The notes under the pieces: generated by a model
Databases searched by the model: none
The model's input: only the letters and a program-made list of their open reading frames with translations
Told to the model about the DNA's origin: nothing
Source: Roseomonas haemaphysalidis
GTDB taxonomy: Bacteria; Pseudomonadota; Alphaproteobacteria; Acetobacterales; Acetobacteraceae
DNA: 64,000 bases
Direction: 5' to 3'
NCBI RefSeq assembly: GCF_017355405.1
Contig: NZ_CP061177.1
Coordinates: forward strand, 1,905,001-1,969,000
Shown: positions 52,360 to 61,337 of the stretch, one piece after another
How the letters are laid out: each line of letters opens with the position of its first letter
Position numbering within the stretch: position 1 is the first letter of the stretch
Made by a program: the position numbers and the translations under genes

Positions 52360-53133
52360 TTAGCTGCGGTCCGCGTCGCGCGGGGGGTTGCGCCCGTCCA
52401 GCCAGCCGCCGTCCGCCACGATCACCTGCCCGGTGACGAAGCTGGCATCGGCGGAAGCCAGAAAGGCGATGACGGCGGCGATCTCTTCCGGCCGCGCGCT
52501 GCGGCGCAGCGGCGTGGCGTCCAGCATGGCGCGGCGGTAGTCGGGGTTGCGCAGGTGCCCCTCGGTCATCGCCGTTTCGATCACGCCGGGCGCCACGGCG
52601 TTGACGCGCAGCCCGCGCGGCCCCTGCTCGGCGGCGAGCTGCCGGGTGAACTGCGCGATGCCCGCCTTGGCCGCCGCATAGGCCGCCGTGCCGGGGTAGC
52701 CCGCCAGCCCGAACACCGAGGACAGGTTGACCACCGCGCCGCCCGGCCGCGCCAGGTGCGGCAGCACGTCCCGCGTGACGCGCAGCACGGCGCCCAGGTT
52801 GGTGTCCAGGAACCGCGCGATCAACGCGTCGTCGCTGGCTTCCAGCGAGCCGGAGCCGCCGATGCCGGCGTTGTTGACCAGGATGTCGATGCGCCCGAAG
52901 GCGGCCAGCGCCGCTTCCGCCAGCCGCCGGCCCGCATCGGGCGCGGTGATGTCGAGCTGCAGGGTGGCGGCGTTCGCGGGCGGCTGCGGGATGGGCGCGC
53001 GGTCGGCCAGCAGCACCCGCGCGCCTTCCGCCGCCAGCCGCGCGGCGGTGGCGGCGCCGATGCCGCCGGCCGCCCCCGTGACAATGGCGGCCAGGCCGGC
53101 AAAGCGCGTCGGGTCAGGCAAGGCGGCCTCCAT
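52360..53133 (-). CDS. SDR family oxidoreductase (first of two)
   Basis: A 257-residue classical short-chain dehydrogenase. It has the NAD(P)-binding TGAAGGIGAATAARLA, the NNAG motif in LVNNAGIGGSGS, the catalytic Ser in NLSSVFG, and YAAAKAG with the catalytic Tyr and Lys. The ATG at 53133 lies inside the end of the upstream SDR gene (20-base overlap). It is a paralogue of that neighbour, probably acting on the same pathway. Substrate unknown. Confidence 0.88.
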   Translation of the reverse strand: MEAALPDPTRFAGLAAIVTGAAGGIGAATAARLAAEGARVLLADRAPIPQPPANAATLQLDITAPDAGRRLAEAALAAFGRIDILVNNAGIGGSGSLEASDDALIARFLDTNLGAVLRVTRDVLPHLARPGGAVVNLSSVFGLAGYPGTAAYAAAKAGIAQFTRQLAAEQGPRGLRVNAVAPGVIETAMTEGHLRNPDYRRAMLDATPLRRSARPEEIAAVIAFLASADASFVTGQVIVADGGWLDGRNPPRDADRS

Positions 53134-53869
53134 CCACGGGCAGCGACACGCCGGTGACGAAGCCCGCGCCCTCGCCCAGCAGAAACAGCACGGTATCCGC
53201 CACCTCGCGCGCTTGGCCGAAGCGGCCCAGCGGGTGGCGGGCGCGGAACTCGGCCATGCGCGCCGCCGGGTCGGCGGCGGCGGCGAAGGTGGCATCCAGC
53301 ATGGGCGTCTCGATGGAGCCGGGGCAAACGCAGTTGACGCGGATGCCTTCCGGCGCGTGCGCCAGCGCCAGGCTGCGGCTGAGCATCACCACCGCGCCCT
53401 TGCTGGCGGAATAGGCGGGCAGGGACAGCGAGCCGGTGAGCCCCGCCGCCGAGGCCAGCGTCACCACCGCGCCGCCGCCCGCCGCGCGGATCTGCGGGAT
53501 GAAGCACTTGGCCGCCAGCCAGGTGCCCTTGACGTTGACGTCGAACAGCCGGTCCCAGTCGGCCTCTTCCGCTTCCACCGCCGGTGCGGTGGGCCCCAGC
53601 ATGCCGGCGGCGGTGACCAGCAGGCTGGCGGGGCCGAAGCGGTCGAGCCCCGCGGCCGCCGCCCGCGCCATGTCGGCGGCGGAGCTGACGTCGATCACCA
53701 CTGTCAGTGCGTCCGGGCAGCGGGCGGCCAGCGCCTCCAGCCCGGCGGCGTCGCGGTCCATCAGCAGCAGGCGGGCGCCTTCCGCCGCGAGCGCTTCCGC
53801 GACGGCGCGGCCGAGGCCGGATGCGGCGCCGGTGATGGCCGCCACGCGGCCCGCGAAACGTCCCGTCAT
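53114..53869 (-). CDS. SDR family oxidoreductase (second of two)
   Basis: A 251-residue classical short-chain dehydrogenase, first gene of the operon. TGAASGLGRAVAEALAAEG binds NAD(P). The NNAG position reads VTAAGML, a less common variant. LASAAGLTGS and YSASKGA carry the catalytic residues, and CPGSIETPM follows. The ATG at 53869 has a GGAGG site eight bases before it. It diverges from the IclR gene across the double palindrome. Confidence 0.88.
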   Translation of the reverse strand: MTGRFAGRVAAITGAASGLGRAVAEALAAEGARLLLMDRDAAGLEALAARCPDALTVVIDVSSAADMARAAAAGLDRFGPASLLVTAAGMLGPTAPAVEAEEADWDRLFDVNVKGTWLAAKCFIPQIRAAGGGAVVTLASAAGLTGSLSLPAYSASKGAVVMLSRSLALAHAPEGIRVNCVCPGSIETPMLDATFAAAADPAARMAEFRARHPLGRFGQAREVADTVLFLLGEGAGFVTGVSLPVDGGRLA

Positions 53870-53918
53870 GCAGACCCTCCGGTCGTGGCCAGGACGCGTC
53901 GCTGGACGTCCGGCCGTA

Positions 53919-53950
53919 TTGCTGAGCAATATGGTCGCATTGCTCAGCAA
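53919..53950. promoter_or_regulatory. Paired palindromic operator in the SDR/IclR divergent promoter
   Basis: Two 11-bp palindromes, TTGCTGAGCAA at 53919-53929 and TTGCTCAGCAA at 53940-53950, are centred 21 bp apart, two helical turns. They sit between the divergent SDR operon (start 53869) and the IclR gene (start 53996). That placement, spacing and dyad symmetry are what a dimer-of-dimers regulator such as IclR would use. It probably represses or activates both directions. Confidence 0.7.
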
Positions 53951-53995
53951 GGGTATGAAGCAGTGGAGCGGCTGTCAAAGGGAAAGGACCCCGGG

Positions 53996-54754
53996 GTGGA
54001 CGAGCGGCTGTTCCTGCAGTCGCTGGCGCGCGGCCTGCAGGTGCTGGAAGCCTTCGAGGGCGTGGCGCAGCCCTTGTCGCTGGGCGGGCTGGCGGCGGCC
54101 ACGGGGCTGGACAAGAGCGCCACCCAGCGCATCGCCCACACCCTGCTGGCGCTGGGCTACCTGGAGCGCGACCCGGGCGGGCAGGGGCTGGTGCCGGGCA
54201 AGCGCCTGCTGGACCGCGCCTTCGACATGCTGCGCCTCAACCCCCTGGTGCAGCGCGCGACGCCCGTGCTGCAGGAGCTGCGCCGCACCGTGCAGGAACG
54301 CGTGGACCTCAGCTTGCCGGATGACACGCAGATCATCTACGCGGTGCGGCTGCAAAGCCGGCGGGACACGTTGTCGGCCACGCTGGTCGGCCGCCGCATG
54401 CCCGCCTTCGCCACCTCCGGCGGGCGGGCCATGCTGGCGGCGATGCCGGAAGCGGAGGCGGAGGACATCCTGGCGCGCTCCGACCGCCGGCCGCTGACGC
54501 CGGCCACCATCACCGACCTGCCCGGGCTGCGCGGCAAGCTGGCGGAAGCGCGGCGGGACGGCTTCAGCATGGCGCTGGAGGAATCGCTGCGCGACGAGGT
54601 GGTGCTGGCGGCGGCGGTGCTGGATGCGCAGGGCCGCCCGGTGGGGGCGGTGCACGTGGCGGGCTCGCTGGCGGAATGGGACGCGCAGCGGTTCCGCCGC
54701 CGCATCGGCCCGCTGGCCATGCAGGCGGCGCGCGCGCTGGGCGGCTTCGCCTGA
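53996..54754 (+). CDS. IclR family transcriptional regulator
   Basis: A 252-residue regulator. An N-terminal winged helix (LARGLQVLEAFEGVAQPLSLGGLAAATGLDKS, about residues 8-60) is followed by an IclR effector domain with ATSGGRAMLAAMP and DGFSMALEESLRDEVVLAAAV. I chose the GTG at 53996, eight bases after AAAGGA; a GTG at 53963 is the alternative. The frame upstream reads through the operator, so it is not coding. It should bind that operator and respond to a small aromatic or carboxylic ligand of the divergent operon. Confidence 0.88.
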   Translation: MDERLFLQSLARGLQVLEAFEGVAQPLSLGGLAAATGLDKSATQRIAHTLLALGYLERDPGGQGLVPGKRLLDRAFDMLRLNPLVQRATPVLQELRRTVQERVDLSLPDDTQIIYAVRLQSRRDTLSATLVGRRMPAFATSGGRAMLAAMPEAEAEDILARSDRRPLTPATITDLPGLRGKLAEARRDGFSMALEESLRDEVVLAAAVLDAQGRPVGAVHVAGSLAEWDAQRFRRRIGPLAMQAARALGGFA

Positions 54755-54821
54755 CGGGGCGGGAGAACGATCAGGCCGTTGCGGCGTTACCAGCGCACCC
54801 ATACCGAGCAAGGACATGAGC

Positions 54822-55196
54822 ATGGATGACGACCGCGTCTGGACCTTCGAGGAAAGCCTCTGGACCGCCGATGCCGAGCATTACCGCGAGTCGATCGACG
54901 ACGAATGCCTGATGGTGCTGCCGGCGCCCCCCTTCGTGATGAGCGGCCAGCAGGCCGTGCAGGCCGTGACCGAAACGCCGCGCTGGTCCAAGGTGGAACT
55001 CTCCGAGCGGCAGGTGAAGCGGCCGCAGGAAGGGCTGATCGTCATCGCCTACAAGGCCAGTGCCGAGCGTGACGGCATTCCGCCCTACGTGGCGCACTGC
55101 ACCTCCACCTACCGCCGCCTGTCGCATGAGAACTGGAAGGTGGTGCAGCACCAGCAGACGCCGCCGCTGGTGTCCTCCTCCGCCGCCGACGACTAA
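54822..55196 (+). CDS. NTF2/SnoaL-like (DUF4440-type) small protein
   Basis: A 124-residue soluble protein resembling the cone-shaped NTF2 fold: a helical N-terminus (VWTFEESLWTADAEHYRESI), then strands (CLMVLPAPPFVMSG, WSKVELSERQVKRPQEGLIVIAYKASAER) and a final STYRRLSHENWKVVQHQQTPP. Role unknown; such proteins are often small-molecule isomerases or hydrolases. I chose the ATG at 54822 (AAGGA eight bases upstream) over one two codons earlier. Its stop overlaps that of the convergent mrpG. Confidence 0.75.
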   Translation: MDDDRVWTFEESLWTADAEHYRESIDDECLMVLPAPPFVMSGQQAVQAVTETPRWSKVELSERQVKRPQEGLIVIAYKASAERDGIPPYVAHCTSTYRRLSHENWKVVQHQQTPPLVSSSAADD

Positions 55197-55639
55197 GGGG
55201 CGGGGGGCGCCGGCTCCGGGGCCGTGTCCCCGGGGCCGGGCTCGCCGCGCGGCGGCGGCACGCCGGCATGGCCTTCCAGCCGGTCGCGGTGCAGCGCGGC
55301 GCGGGCCACCAGCATCAGCGTGACCGGCGTGGTGGCCAGCACCAGGATGCCGATCAGCACCTCGTGCAGCACCAGCCGGGTTTGCAGCACCGAAAAGAAG
55401 ATCACGGACGCTAGTAGGATGCAGGCCATGCCGTAGGAGGTGCCGATGGTCGGCGCGTGCAGCCGCTCGTAGAAATCCTTGAGCCGCAGCAGGCCGATCG
55501 AGCCGGTCAGCGCGAAGCCGGCGCCGGCCAGCAGCAGCAGCGCCACGGGAATGGCCGCCCAGATCGGCAGGTCCGCCACGTTGGCCCAGGGCGGCAGCTC
55601 GGCGGCGTGGCGCCAGAAGCCGATATCCACCTCCCTCAT
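55193..55639 (-). CDS. mrpG: Mrp/Pha cation/proton antiporter subunit G
   Basis: A 148-residue small membrane subunit with three helices. LTGSIGLLRLKDFYERLHAPTIGTSYGMA is the MnhG/PhaG signature. A proline-rich tail ends it. It is the last gene of the mrp operon; the ATG overlaps the mrpF stop, and the stop overlaps the convergent NTF2-like gene. Confidence 0.93.
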   Translation of the reverse strand: MREVDIGFWRHAAELPPWANVADLPIWAAIPVALLLLAGAGFALTGSIGLLRLKDFYERLHAPTIGTSYGMACILLASVIFFSVLQTRLVLHEVLIGILVLATTPVTLMLVARAALHRDRLEGHAGVPPPRGEPGPGDTAPEPAPPAP

Positions 55640-55917
55640 TCGATCACCTCGCCGCGCATCAGGAACTTCGCCAGGGCCGCCGTGCTGACGAAGCCCAGCA
55701 GCGCGATCACCAGCGCCGCCTCGAAATACAGCACGGTGCCGGAGCGGATGCCGAAGGTCAGCAGCAGCAGCATGCCGTTGATGTAGAGGGTGTCGAGGCC
55801 CACCACCCGGTCCTGCGCGCGGGGGCCGCGCACGGCGCGCCAGCAGGCGCACAGCATGCCGGCACCCAGCATCACCTGCGCCAGCAGCAGCGACCAGCCC
55901 AGCAGCGCGGCGCTCAC
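55636..55917 (-). CDS. mrpF: Mrp/Pha cation/proton antiporter subunit F
   Basis: A 93-residue three-helix subunit. GPRAQDRVVGLDTLYINGM is the MnhF signature (DRVxxLD). It starts at a GTG that overlaps the mrpE stop; the frame is open further upstream, but that would give a large non-membrane extension. Confidence 0.92.
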   Translation of the reverse strand: MSAALLGWSLLLAQVMLGAGMLCACWRAVRGPRAQDRVVGLDTLYINGMLLLLTFGIRSGTVLYFEAALVIALLGFVSTAALAKFLMRGEVIE

Positions 55918-56420
55918 CGGCGTGGCTCCGCCGCGGCGGGGAAGATCTGCAGCAGCGGCGCCTCGTAGCGCTCCTTGACGATACGCACCCACTCCTCCTC
56001 GTCGATCAGGTCCAGCACGTGCAGCAGCAGCCAGCCGTCGTCGCTGTCGAATTCCACCCAGGCGGTGCCGGGCGTGGCGGTCAGGATCACGGCCAGCACC
56101 GCCAGCGCCTGCGGGTCGCGCAGCGCCAGCCGGATGCGGATGAAGCCCGAGCGGCGGTCCGCCCGCCGGTGCAGGATCACCCGCGCCACGGCGATGTTGG
56201 AGCGCAGCGTGTCCGCCGCCACGGTGCCGATCAGGCGCAGCACCAGCAGGGGGCGGCGCAGTCGCGCGCGGCCCGGGCGCAGCGCGGCCATGGCCCAGCC
56301 GCAGCCCAGCGCCACCGCCAGCCCGACCAGCGCCGGGCCGGGCGCGGCGCTTTCGGCCAGGAGCAGCCACATGACGAACAGCCCGGCCGAGACGACCGGG
56401 TGTGGCAGCAGGCGCCTCAT
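55914..56420 (-). CDS. mrpE: Mrp/Pha cation/proton antiporter subunit E
   Basis: A 168-residue subunit with two or three N-terminal helices and a conserved cytoplasmic part. SNIAVARVILHRR, ILTATPGTAWVEFD and LHVLDL are MnhE motifs. The ATG overlaps the mrpD stop (ATGA). Confidence 0.92.
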   Translation of the reverse strand: MRRLLPHPVVSAGLFVMWLLLAESAAPGPALVGLAVALGCGWAMAALRPGRARLRRPLLVLRLIGTVAADTLRSNIAVARVILHRRADRRSGFIRIRLALRDPQALAVLAVILTATPGTAWVEFDSDDGWLLLHVLDLIDEEEWVRIVKERYEAPLLQIFPAAAEPRR

Positions 56421-58048
56421 CGCGCGGCCCCCGCGGGGGCGGACAACTCGCGCCCCGTCACCTGCCGCACGTAGTCCTCCGGCGCATGCAGCGCGATGGC
56501 GGCCTGGTCCATGTAGCGCAGCACCGGGCCGGCGGCGGCGGTCATGCCGATGCAGGTGCCCAGCAGCAGCAGCACGGGCGCGATCTCCACCACGCCGACG
56601 CGCGGCACCACGCGGTCGGATGCCGCCCAGATCACGCGGATGCCCGCGCGCGTCATGGCGATCACGGTGGCCAGCCCCGACAGCACCAGGGCCAGCAGCA
56701 GCGCCCAGCCGCCGGTGGATACCGCCGCCGGGCCGCGGCCCAGGCCCTGCGGGTTCAGGATGCCGCTGAGCATGGCGAACTTGGCCACAAAGCCGGACAA
56801 GGGCGGCAGCCCGGCCAGGAGCAGGGCGCAGCACAGGAAGCTGAGGCCCAGCACCGCCATGGTGGCGGGAATGGCGACGCCCACCTCGTCGTCGTCCTCG
56901 TCATCCTCCTCGCCGTCGCCGAAGGCTTCCAGCGTCACGGCCAGAACGTCGGCGCCCACGTCGCGGCCGCGTTCCAGCAGGTCGATCAGGAGAAAGAACG
57001 CGCCGATGGCGAGCGAGGAGGTGGCCAGGTAGTACAGCGCGCCGCCGGTGACGGAAACCTGCCCCGCGCCCACCGCCGCCAGCAGCGTGCCCGACGAGAT
57101 CAGCACGCTGGCGCCGGCCAGCCGCGACAGGTCCTGCGTCGCCAGCACGCTGATGGCGCCAAAGGCGATGGTCATGATGCCGCCGGCCAGCAGCCAGCTG
57201 CCGCCGAAGCCGGCGGAGCTGCCCGCGTCGTCGCCGAACAGCAGCAGCGACAGGCGCAGCACGGCGTAGACGCCCACCTTGCTCATCATGGAGAAGATGG
57301 CGGCGGCGGGCGGGCTGGCGGCGGCGTAGGTGCGGGGCAGCCAGAAGCCCAGCGGCCACATCGCCGCCTTGACCAGGAAGGCCATGCCGAGCAGCGCGGC
57401 GCCGGCTTCCATCAGCGGCCGGTCGGCTGGCGGCAGCTGCGGGATGCGCACCGCGAGGTCGGCCATGTTGAGCGTGCCGCCGACGCCGTAGATCATGCTG
57501 ACGCCGATCAGGAACAGCAGCGAGGCGGCGAGGTTGATGGCGATGTAGTGCAGCCCCGCCTTGACCCGCGCGACCCCCGAGCCGTGCAGGGCGAGGCCGT
57601 AGGAGGCCGCGAGCAGCACCTCGAAGAAGACAAACAGGTTGAACAGGTCGCCGGTCAGGAAGGCGCCGTTCAGCCCCATCAGCTGGAACTGGAACAGCGC
57701 CTGGAAATGCGCGCCCACGCGCTGCCAGCGCGACAGCGAGAACAAGAGGGCCGCCAGCCCCAGCACCGCCGTCAGCACCAGCATCAGCGCCGCCAGCCGG
57801 TCCGCCACCAGCACGATGCCGAACATCGCCGGCCAGTTGCCCAGGCGGTACACGCTGACCGCGTCCGCCCCGCCGGCATCGGCGCGCAGCAGCAGCAGCA
57901 CGGCCACCACCAGCATGGCCACGGCCGACAGCACGCCGATGGCGCCGCGCACCTGGCCGCGCTGGTCTTCCAGCGGGATCATCACGGCGCCTGCCAGCAG
58001 CGGGATCAGGATCGGCAGGATGACCAGGTGTTGCAGCCAGCCGCTCAC
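56417..58048 (-). CDS. mrpD: Mrp/Pha cation/proton antiporter subunit D
   Basis: A 543-residue antiporter-like subunit homologous to NuoM/NuoN with about fourteen helices. FVFFEVLLAASYGLALHGSG carries the channel glutamate and GMAFLVKAAMWPLGFWLPRTYAAASPPAAAIFSMM is the second signature region. An acidic insert EEDDEDDDE lies near residue 375, unusual for the family. The GTG start overlaps the mrpC stop; the frame upstream would read into mrpC. Confidence 0.93.
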   Translation of the reverse strand: MSGWLQHLVILPILIPLLAGAVMIPLEDQRGQVRGAIGVLSAVAMLVVAVLLLLRADAGGADAVSVYRLGNWPAMFGIVLVADRLAALMLVLTAVLGLAALLFSLSRWQRVGAHFQALFQFQLMGLNGAFLTGDLFNLFVFFEVLLAASYGLALHGSGVARVKAGLHYIAINLAASLLFLIGVSMIYGVGGTLNMADLAVRIPQLPPADRPLMEAGAALLGMAFLVKAAMWPLGFWLPRTYAAASPPAAAIFSMMSKVGVYAVLRLSLLLFGDDAGSSAGFGGSWLLAGGIMTIAFGAISVLATQDLSRLAGASVLISSGTLLAAVGAGQVSVTGGALYYLATSSLAIGAFFLLIDLLERGRDVGADVLAVTLEAFGDGEEDDEDDDEVGVAIPATMAVLGLSFLCCALLLAGLPPLSGFVAKFAMLSGILNPQGLGRGPAAVSTGGWALLLALVLSGLATVIAMTRAGIRVIWAASDRVVPRVGVVEIAPVLLLLGTCIGMTAAAGPVLRYMDQAAIALHAPEDYVRQVTGRELSAPAGAAR

Positions 58049-58392
58049 CGCGAGCGCCCCCCCTTGCCGTCCACGTGGTCGCCGCCGGTCAGGCCGCGCG
58101 AGGCGAGCATGACCACCAGAAACAGCGCCGTGGTGGCGAAGCCGATGACGATGGCCGTGAGCACCAGCGCCTGGGGCAGGGGGTCGGCGTAGACCGCCGG
58201 GTCGCCCACGCCGCCGGGCTCCAGCACCGGGGGTGCGCCGACGGGAAAGCGGCCCATGCTGAAGATGAACAGGTTCACCGCGTAGGACAGCAGCGACAAG
58301 CCGATGATCAGCTGGAAGGTGCGCGGCCGCATGAGCAGCCACACGCCCGATCCGCCGAGCACGCCGATGCTGAGGGCCAGGATCAGTTCCAT
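58045..58392 (-). CDS. mrpC: Mrp/Pha cation/proton antiporter subunit C
   Basis: A 115-residue NuoK-like subunit with three helices. GVWLLMRPRTFQLIIGLSLLSYAVNLFIF and DPLPQALVLTAIVIGFATTAL are MnhC signatures. It overlaps mrpD by four bases and its ATG overlaps the mrpAB stop by one base. Confidence 0.94.
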   Translation of the reverse strand: MELILALSIGVLGGSGVWLLMRPRTFQLIIGLSLLSYAVNLFIFSMGRFPVGAPPVLEPGGVGDPAVYADPLPQALVLTAIVIGFATTALFLVVMLASRGLTGGDHVDGKGGRSR

Positions 58393-61262
58393 CAGTCGTC
58401 CCCCCCGGGAATCTGGGCCACCGGCGGGGCGGCGCGCTGGCTGCGCACCGACTGGTGCGCGATGGCGATCAGCATCAGCACCGTGGCGCCGAACACCAGG
58501 GCGAAGACGCCGATGTCGAACAGCATGGCGCTGGCCACCGGCAGCTTGCCGAACCAGCCCAGGTCGGCATAGGCGAAGTAGGAGGTCAGGAACGGCACGC
58601 CCGCCACCAGGGCGCCGGCGCCGGTCAGCGCCGCCAGCAGGAGGCCCGCGCCCATCCAGCGCAGCGGGTGCACGCGCAGGTGGTCCTCCACCCAGCGGGT
58701 GCCGCCGGCCATGTATTGCAGCAGGATGGCGACGGAAGCCATCAGCCCCGCCGCGAAGCCGCCGCCCGGCAGGTCGTGGCCGCGCAGCAGCAGGTACAGC
58801 GCGACCAGGCAGATGACCGGAAACATCAGCCGCATCAGCACGGCCGGCACCAGGAGCCAGTCGCGCGCCTCGCCCTGCTGCTGGTCGGGCGTGCCGATGC
58901 TTTCCGGCGCGGGCCGGAAGCGGCGCAGCAGCGCGAAGACCGTGAGCGCCACGATGCCCAGCACCGCGATCTCGCCCAGGGTGTCGAAGCCGCGGAAATC
59001 CACCAGGATGACGTTGACCACGTTGGTGCCGCCGCCCTCGGTATAGGCGCGCTCCAGAAACGCACGCGAGATACCCTCGGGCGAGGCGCGGGTCATGGTG
59101 GCGTAGGAGATGGCGGTGAGCCCGGCGCCGGCGGCGACCGCGATGCCGAAGTCGCGGTAGCGGCGCAGCCGCGCGGACATGTGGCCGGGGCCCGCGCTTT
59201 CCTGCCGCTTGGGCAGCCAGCGCAGGCCGAGCAGCAGCAGCACGGTGGTGACCACCTCCACCAGCAGCTGGGTCAGCGCCAGGTCGGGCGCGGAAAACCA
59301 GACAAAGGTGAGGCAGGTGACCAGCCCGGCGCCGCCCAGCAGGATCAGCGCCGCGAGGCGGTGGTACTTGGCCTGATAGGCGGCGCCGATGGCGCAGGCG
59401 CCGCCCACCGTCCACATCAGCGCCACCACGGGGTCGATGCCGGTGAGCGACACGTCGCCGGCGCGCAGGCCATAAGGCAGCAGCGCCAGCACGGCGGCGG
59501 CGAAGGACACGCAAACCAGCAGGCGGAGCTGCATCTGCAGCCCGGCGGTGTGCAGCAGCCGTTCCAGCGTGCGGGCAAAGCGCCACGACAGGAAGACCAT
59601 CACCTGGTCGAAGATGCGCCGCCCGTCCAGGCCGCGCAGCAGCGGCGTGCCGTCCACGCCCGCGCGCAGGTGCGGCTGCAGGAGGCGGTACAGCAGCACG
59701 CCGGCGGCCAGCGCGATCAGGCTCATCACCAGCGGCAGGTTGACGCCGTGCCACACGGCCAGGCTGTAGTCCGGCGTGCTGTCGCCCAGCACGGAGCGGA
59801 CGGCGACGGCCAGGAACGGCCCGATGGTGGCCGCCGGCAGGATGCCCACGACCATGCAGCCGAACACCAGCACCTCCACCGGCACGCGCATGAACTGCGG
59901 CGGCTCGTGCGGGGTGCGGGGCAGGTCAGCCGTGACGGGGCCGAAAAAGGCGCCGTGGATGAAGCGCAGCGAATAGGTGACGGCGAAGATGCCGGCCAGC
60001 AGCGCCGCGCCGGGCAGGATGCCGTGCAGCCAGGTGGGGGCGCCGGCGGCCGACACGGCCTCGGTAAAGAACATCTCCTTGGAGATGAAGCCGTTCAGCA
60101 GCGGCACGCCGGCCATGGCGGCGGCGGCCACCAGCGCCAGCCGCGCCGTGAAGGGCATGGTCTCGTTCAGCCCGGACAGGCGGCGGATGTCACGCGTGCC
60201 GGTTTCGTGGTCGATGATGCCGGCGGCCATGAACAGCGACGCCTTGAAGGTGGCGTGGTTCATGGTGTGGAAGATGGCGGCGACCATGGCCAGCTCGCTG
60301 TTCAGCCCGAGCAGCAGGGTGATCAGGCCCAGGTGGCTGATGGTGGAATACGCCAGCAGCGCCTTCAGGTCGTGCTGGAAGATGGCGACATAGGCGCCGA
60401 CCAGCAGGGTGATCAGCCCGGAGGTGGAAACGATCCAGAACCACGCGTCGGTGCCGGCCAGCACCGGCCACAGCCGGGCCATCAGGAAGATGCCCGCCTT
60501 CACCAGCGTGGCCGAGTGCAGGTAGGCCGACACGGGGGTGGGCGCCGCCATGGCCTGGGGCAGCCAGAAGTGGAACGGGAACTGCGCGCTCTTGGTCAGG
60601 GCGCCGAGCAGGACCAGCACCAGCATGGGCAGGTAGAGCGCGTGCGCGCGGATGGCATCGCCCGCCGCCAGCACGACGTCGAGGTCGTAGGAGCCGACGA
60701 TGTGGCCGAGCAGCAGCATGCCGGCGAACAGCGCGAGCCCGCCCGTGGCGGTGATGGTCAGCGCCATGCGGGCGCCGTCGCGCGCCGGGGCCGCGTGCTG
60801 CCAGTAGCCGATCAGCAGAAAGGAGAAGAGGCTGGTCAGCTCCCAGAAGAACACCAACTGGATGATGTTGCCCGACAGCACGAGGCCCATCATGGAGCCC
60901 ATGAAGGCGAGCAGAAACGCGAAGAAGCGCGGGATCGGGTCGTCCGGCGACATGTAGTAGCGGGCGTAGAGCACCACCAGAAAGCCGATGCCCGCCACCA
61001 TGGCCGCGAAGACCGAGGCCAGCCCGTCCATCCGCAGAACCAGGTTCAGCCCCAGCTCGGGCACCCAGGGGATCTCGAACCGCGCCACCCCGCCATCGGC
61101 GATGCCGGCGTAGAGCAGCCACACCATGACCAGCGACAGCAGCGCCACGCCGCCGGCCAGCCAGGCTTCCAGGTTGCGGGCATTGGCCGGCAGCAGCGCC
61201 GCCACCAGGGCGCCCAGATAGGGCAGGGCGATCGCGGCCGAGAGATAAAGGGCGTCATGCAT
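58392..61262 (-). CDS. mrpA: Mrp/Pha antiporter fused subunit AB
   Basis: A 956-residue fusion of the large NuoL-like subunit A with subunit B, as in PhaAB of rhizobia. Residues 1 to about 500 are the antiporter core (FFWELTSLFSFLLIGYWQ, FHFWLPQAMAAPTPVSAYLHSATLVKAG, HTMNHATFKASLFMAAGIIDHE). The middle and C-terminal part carry the MrpA extension (GADLALTQLLVEVVTT-like region) and the MrpB domain (GHDLPGGGFAAGLMASVAILLQYMAGG) near the end. It is the first subunit gene of the operon, 75 bases after ptsN. The complex exchanges Na+ or K+ for H+ across the inner membrane. Confidence 0.94.
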   Translation of the reverse strand: MHDALYLSAAIALPYLGALVAALLPANARNLEAWLAGGVALLSLVMVWLLYAGIADGGVARFEIPWVPELGLNLVLRMDGLASVFAAMVAGIGFLVVLYARYYMSPDDPIPRFFAFLLAFMGSMMGLVLSGNIIQLVFFWELTSLFSFLLIGYWQHAAPARDGARMALTITATGGLALFAGMLLLGHIVGSYDLDVVLAAGDAIRAHALYLPMLVLVLLGALTKSAQFPFHFWLPQAMAAPTPVSAYLHSATLVKAGIFLMARLWPVLAGTDAWFWIVSTSGLITLLVGAYVAIFQHDLKALLAYSTISHLGLITLLLGLNSELAMVAAIFHTMNHATFKASLFMAAGIIDHETGTRDIRRLSGLNETMPFTARLALVAAAAMAGVPLLNGFISKEMFFTEAVSAAGAPTWLHGILPGAALLAGIFAVTYSLRFIHGAFFGPVTADLPRTPHEPPQFMRVPVEVLVFGCMVVGILPAATIGPFLAVAVRSVLGDSTPDYSLAVWHGVNLPLVMSLIALAAGVLLYRLLQPHLRAGVDGTPLLRGLDGRRIFDQVMVFLSWRFARTLERLLHTAGLQMQLRLLVCVSFAAAVLALLPYGLRAGDVSLTGIDPVVALMWTVGGACAIGAAYQAKYHRLAALILLGGAGLVTCLTFVWFSAPDLALTQLLVEVVTTVLLLLGLRWLPKRQESAGPGHMSARLRRYRDFGIAVAAGAGLTAISYATMTRASPEGISRAFLERAYTEGGGTNVVNVILVDFRGFDTLGEIAVLGIVALTVFALLRRFRPAPESIGTPDQQQGEARDWLLVPAVLMRLMFPVICLVALYLLLRGHDLPGGGFAAGLMASVAILLQYMAGGTRWVEDHLRVHPLRWMGAGLLLAALTGAGALVAGVPFLTSYFAYADLGWFGKLPVASAMLFDIGVFALVFGATVLMLIAIAHQSVRSQRAAPPVAQIPGGDD

Positions 61263-61337
61263 CGGGCGCCGGGGTCTCCTGGGTGGCGTGGTGGCCTGGC
61301 GGTTCGCGGCAACCGGCCGGGGCCGGGGTGGCGGCGG

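Noticed and set aside
53839..53995. IclR coding sequence extending upstream across the operator
   Set aside because: The upstream frame passes through two DNA palindromes that fit an operator, and a GTG with AAAGGA lies closer to the helix-turn-helix.
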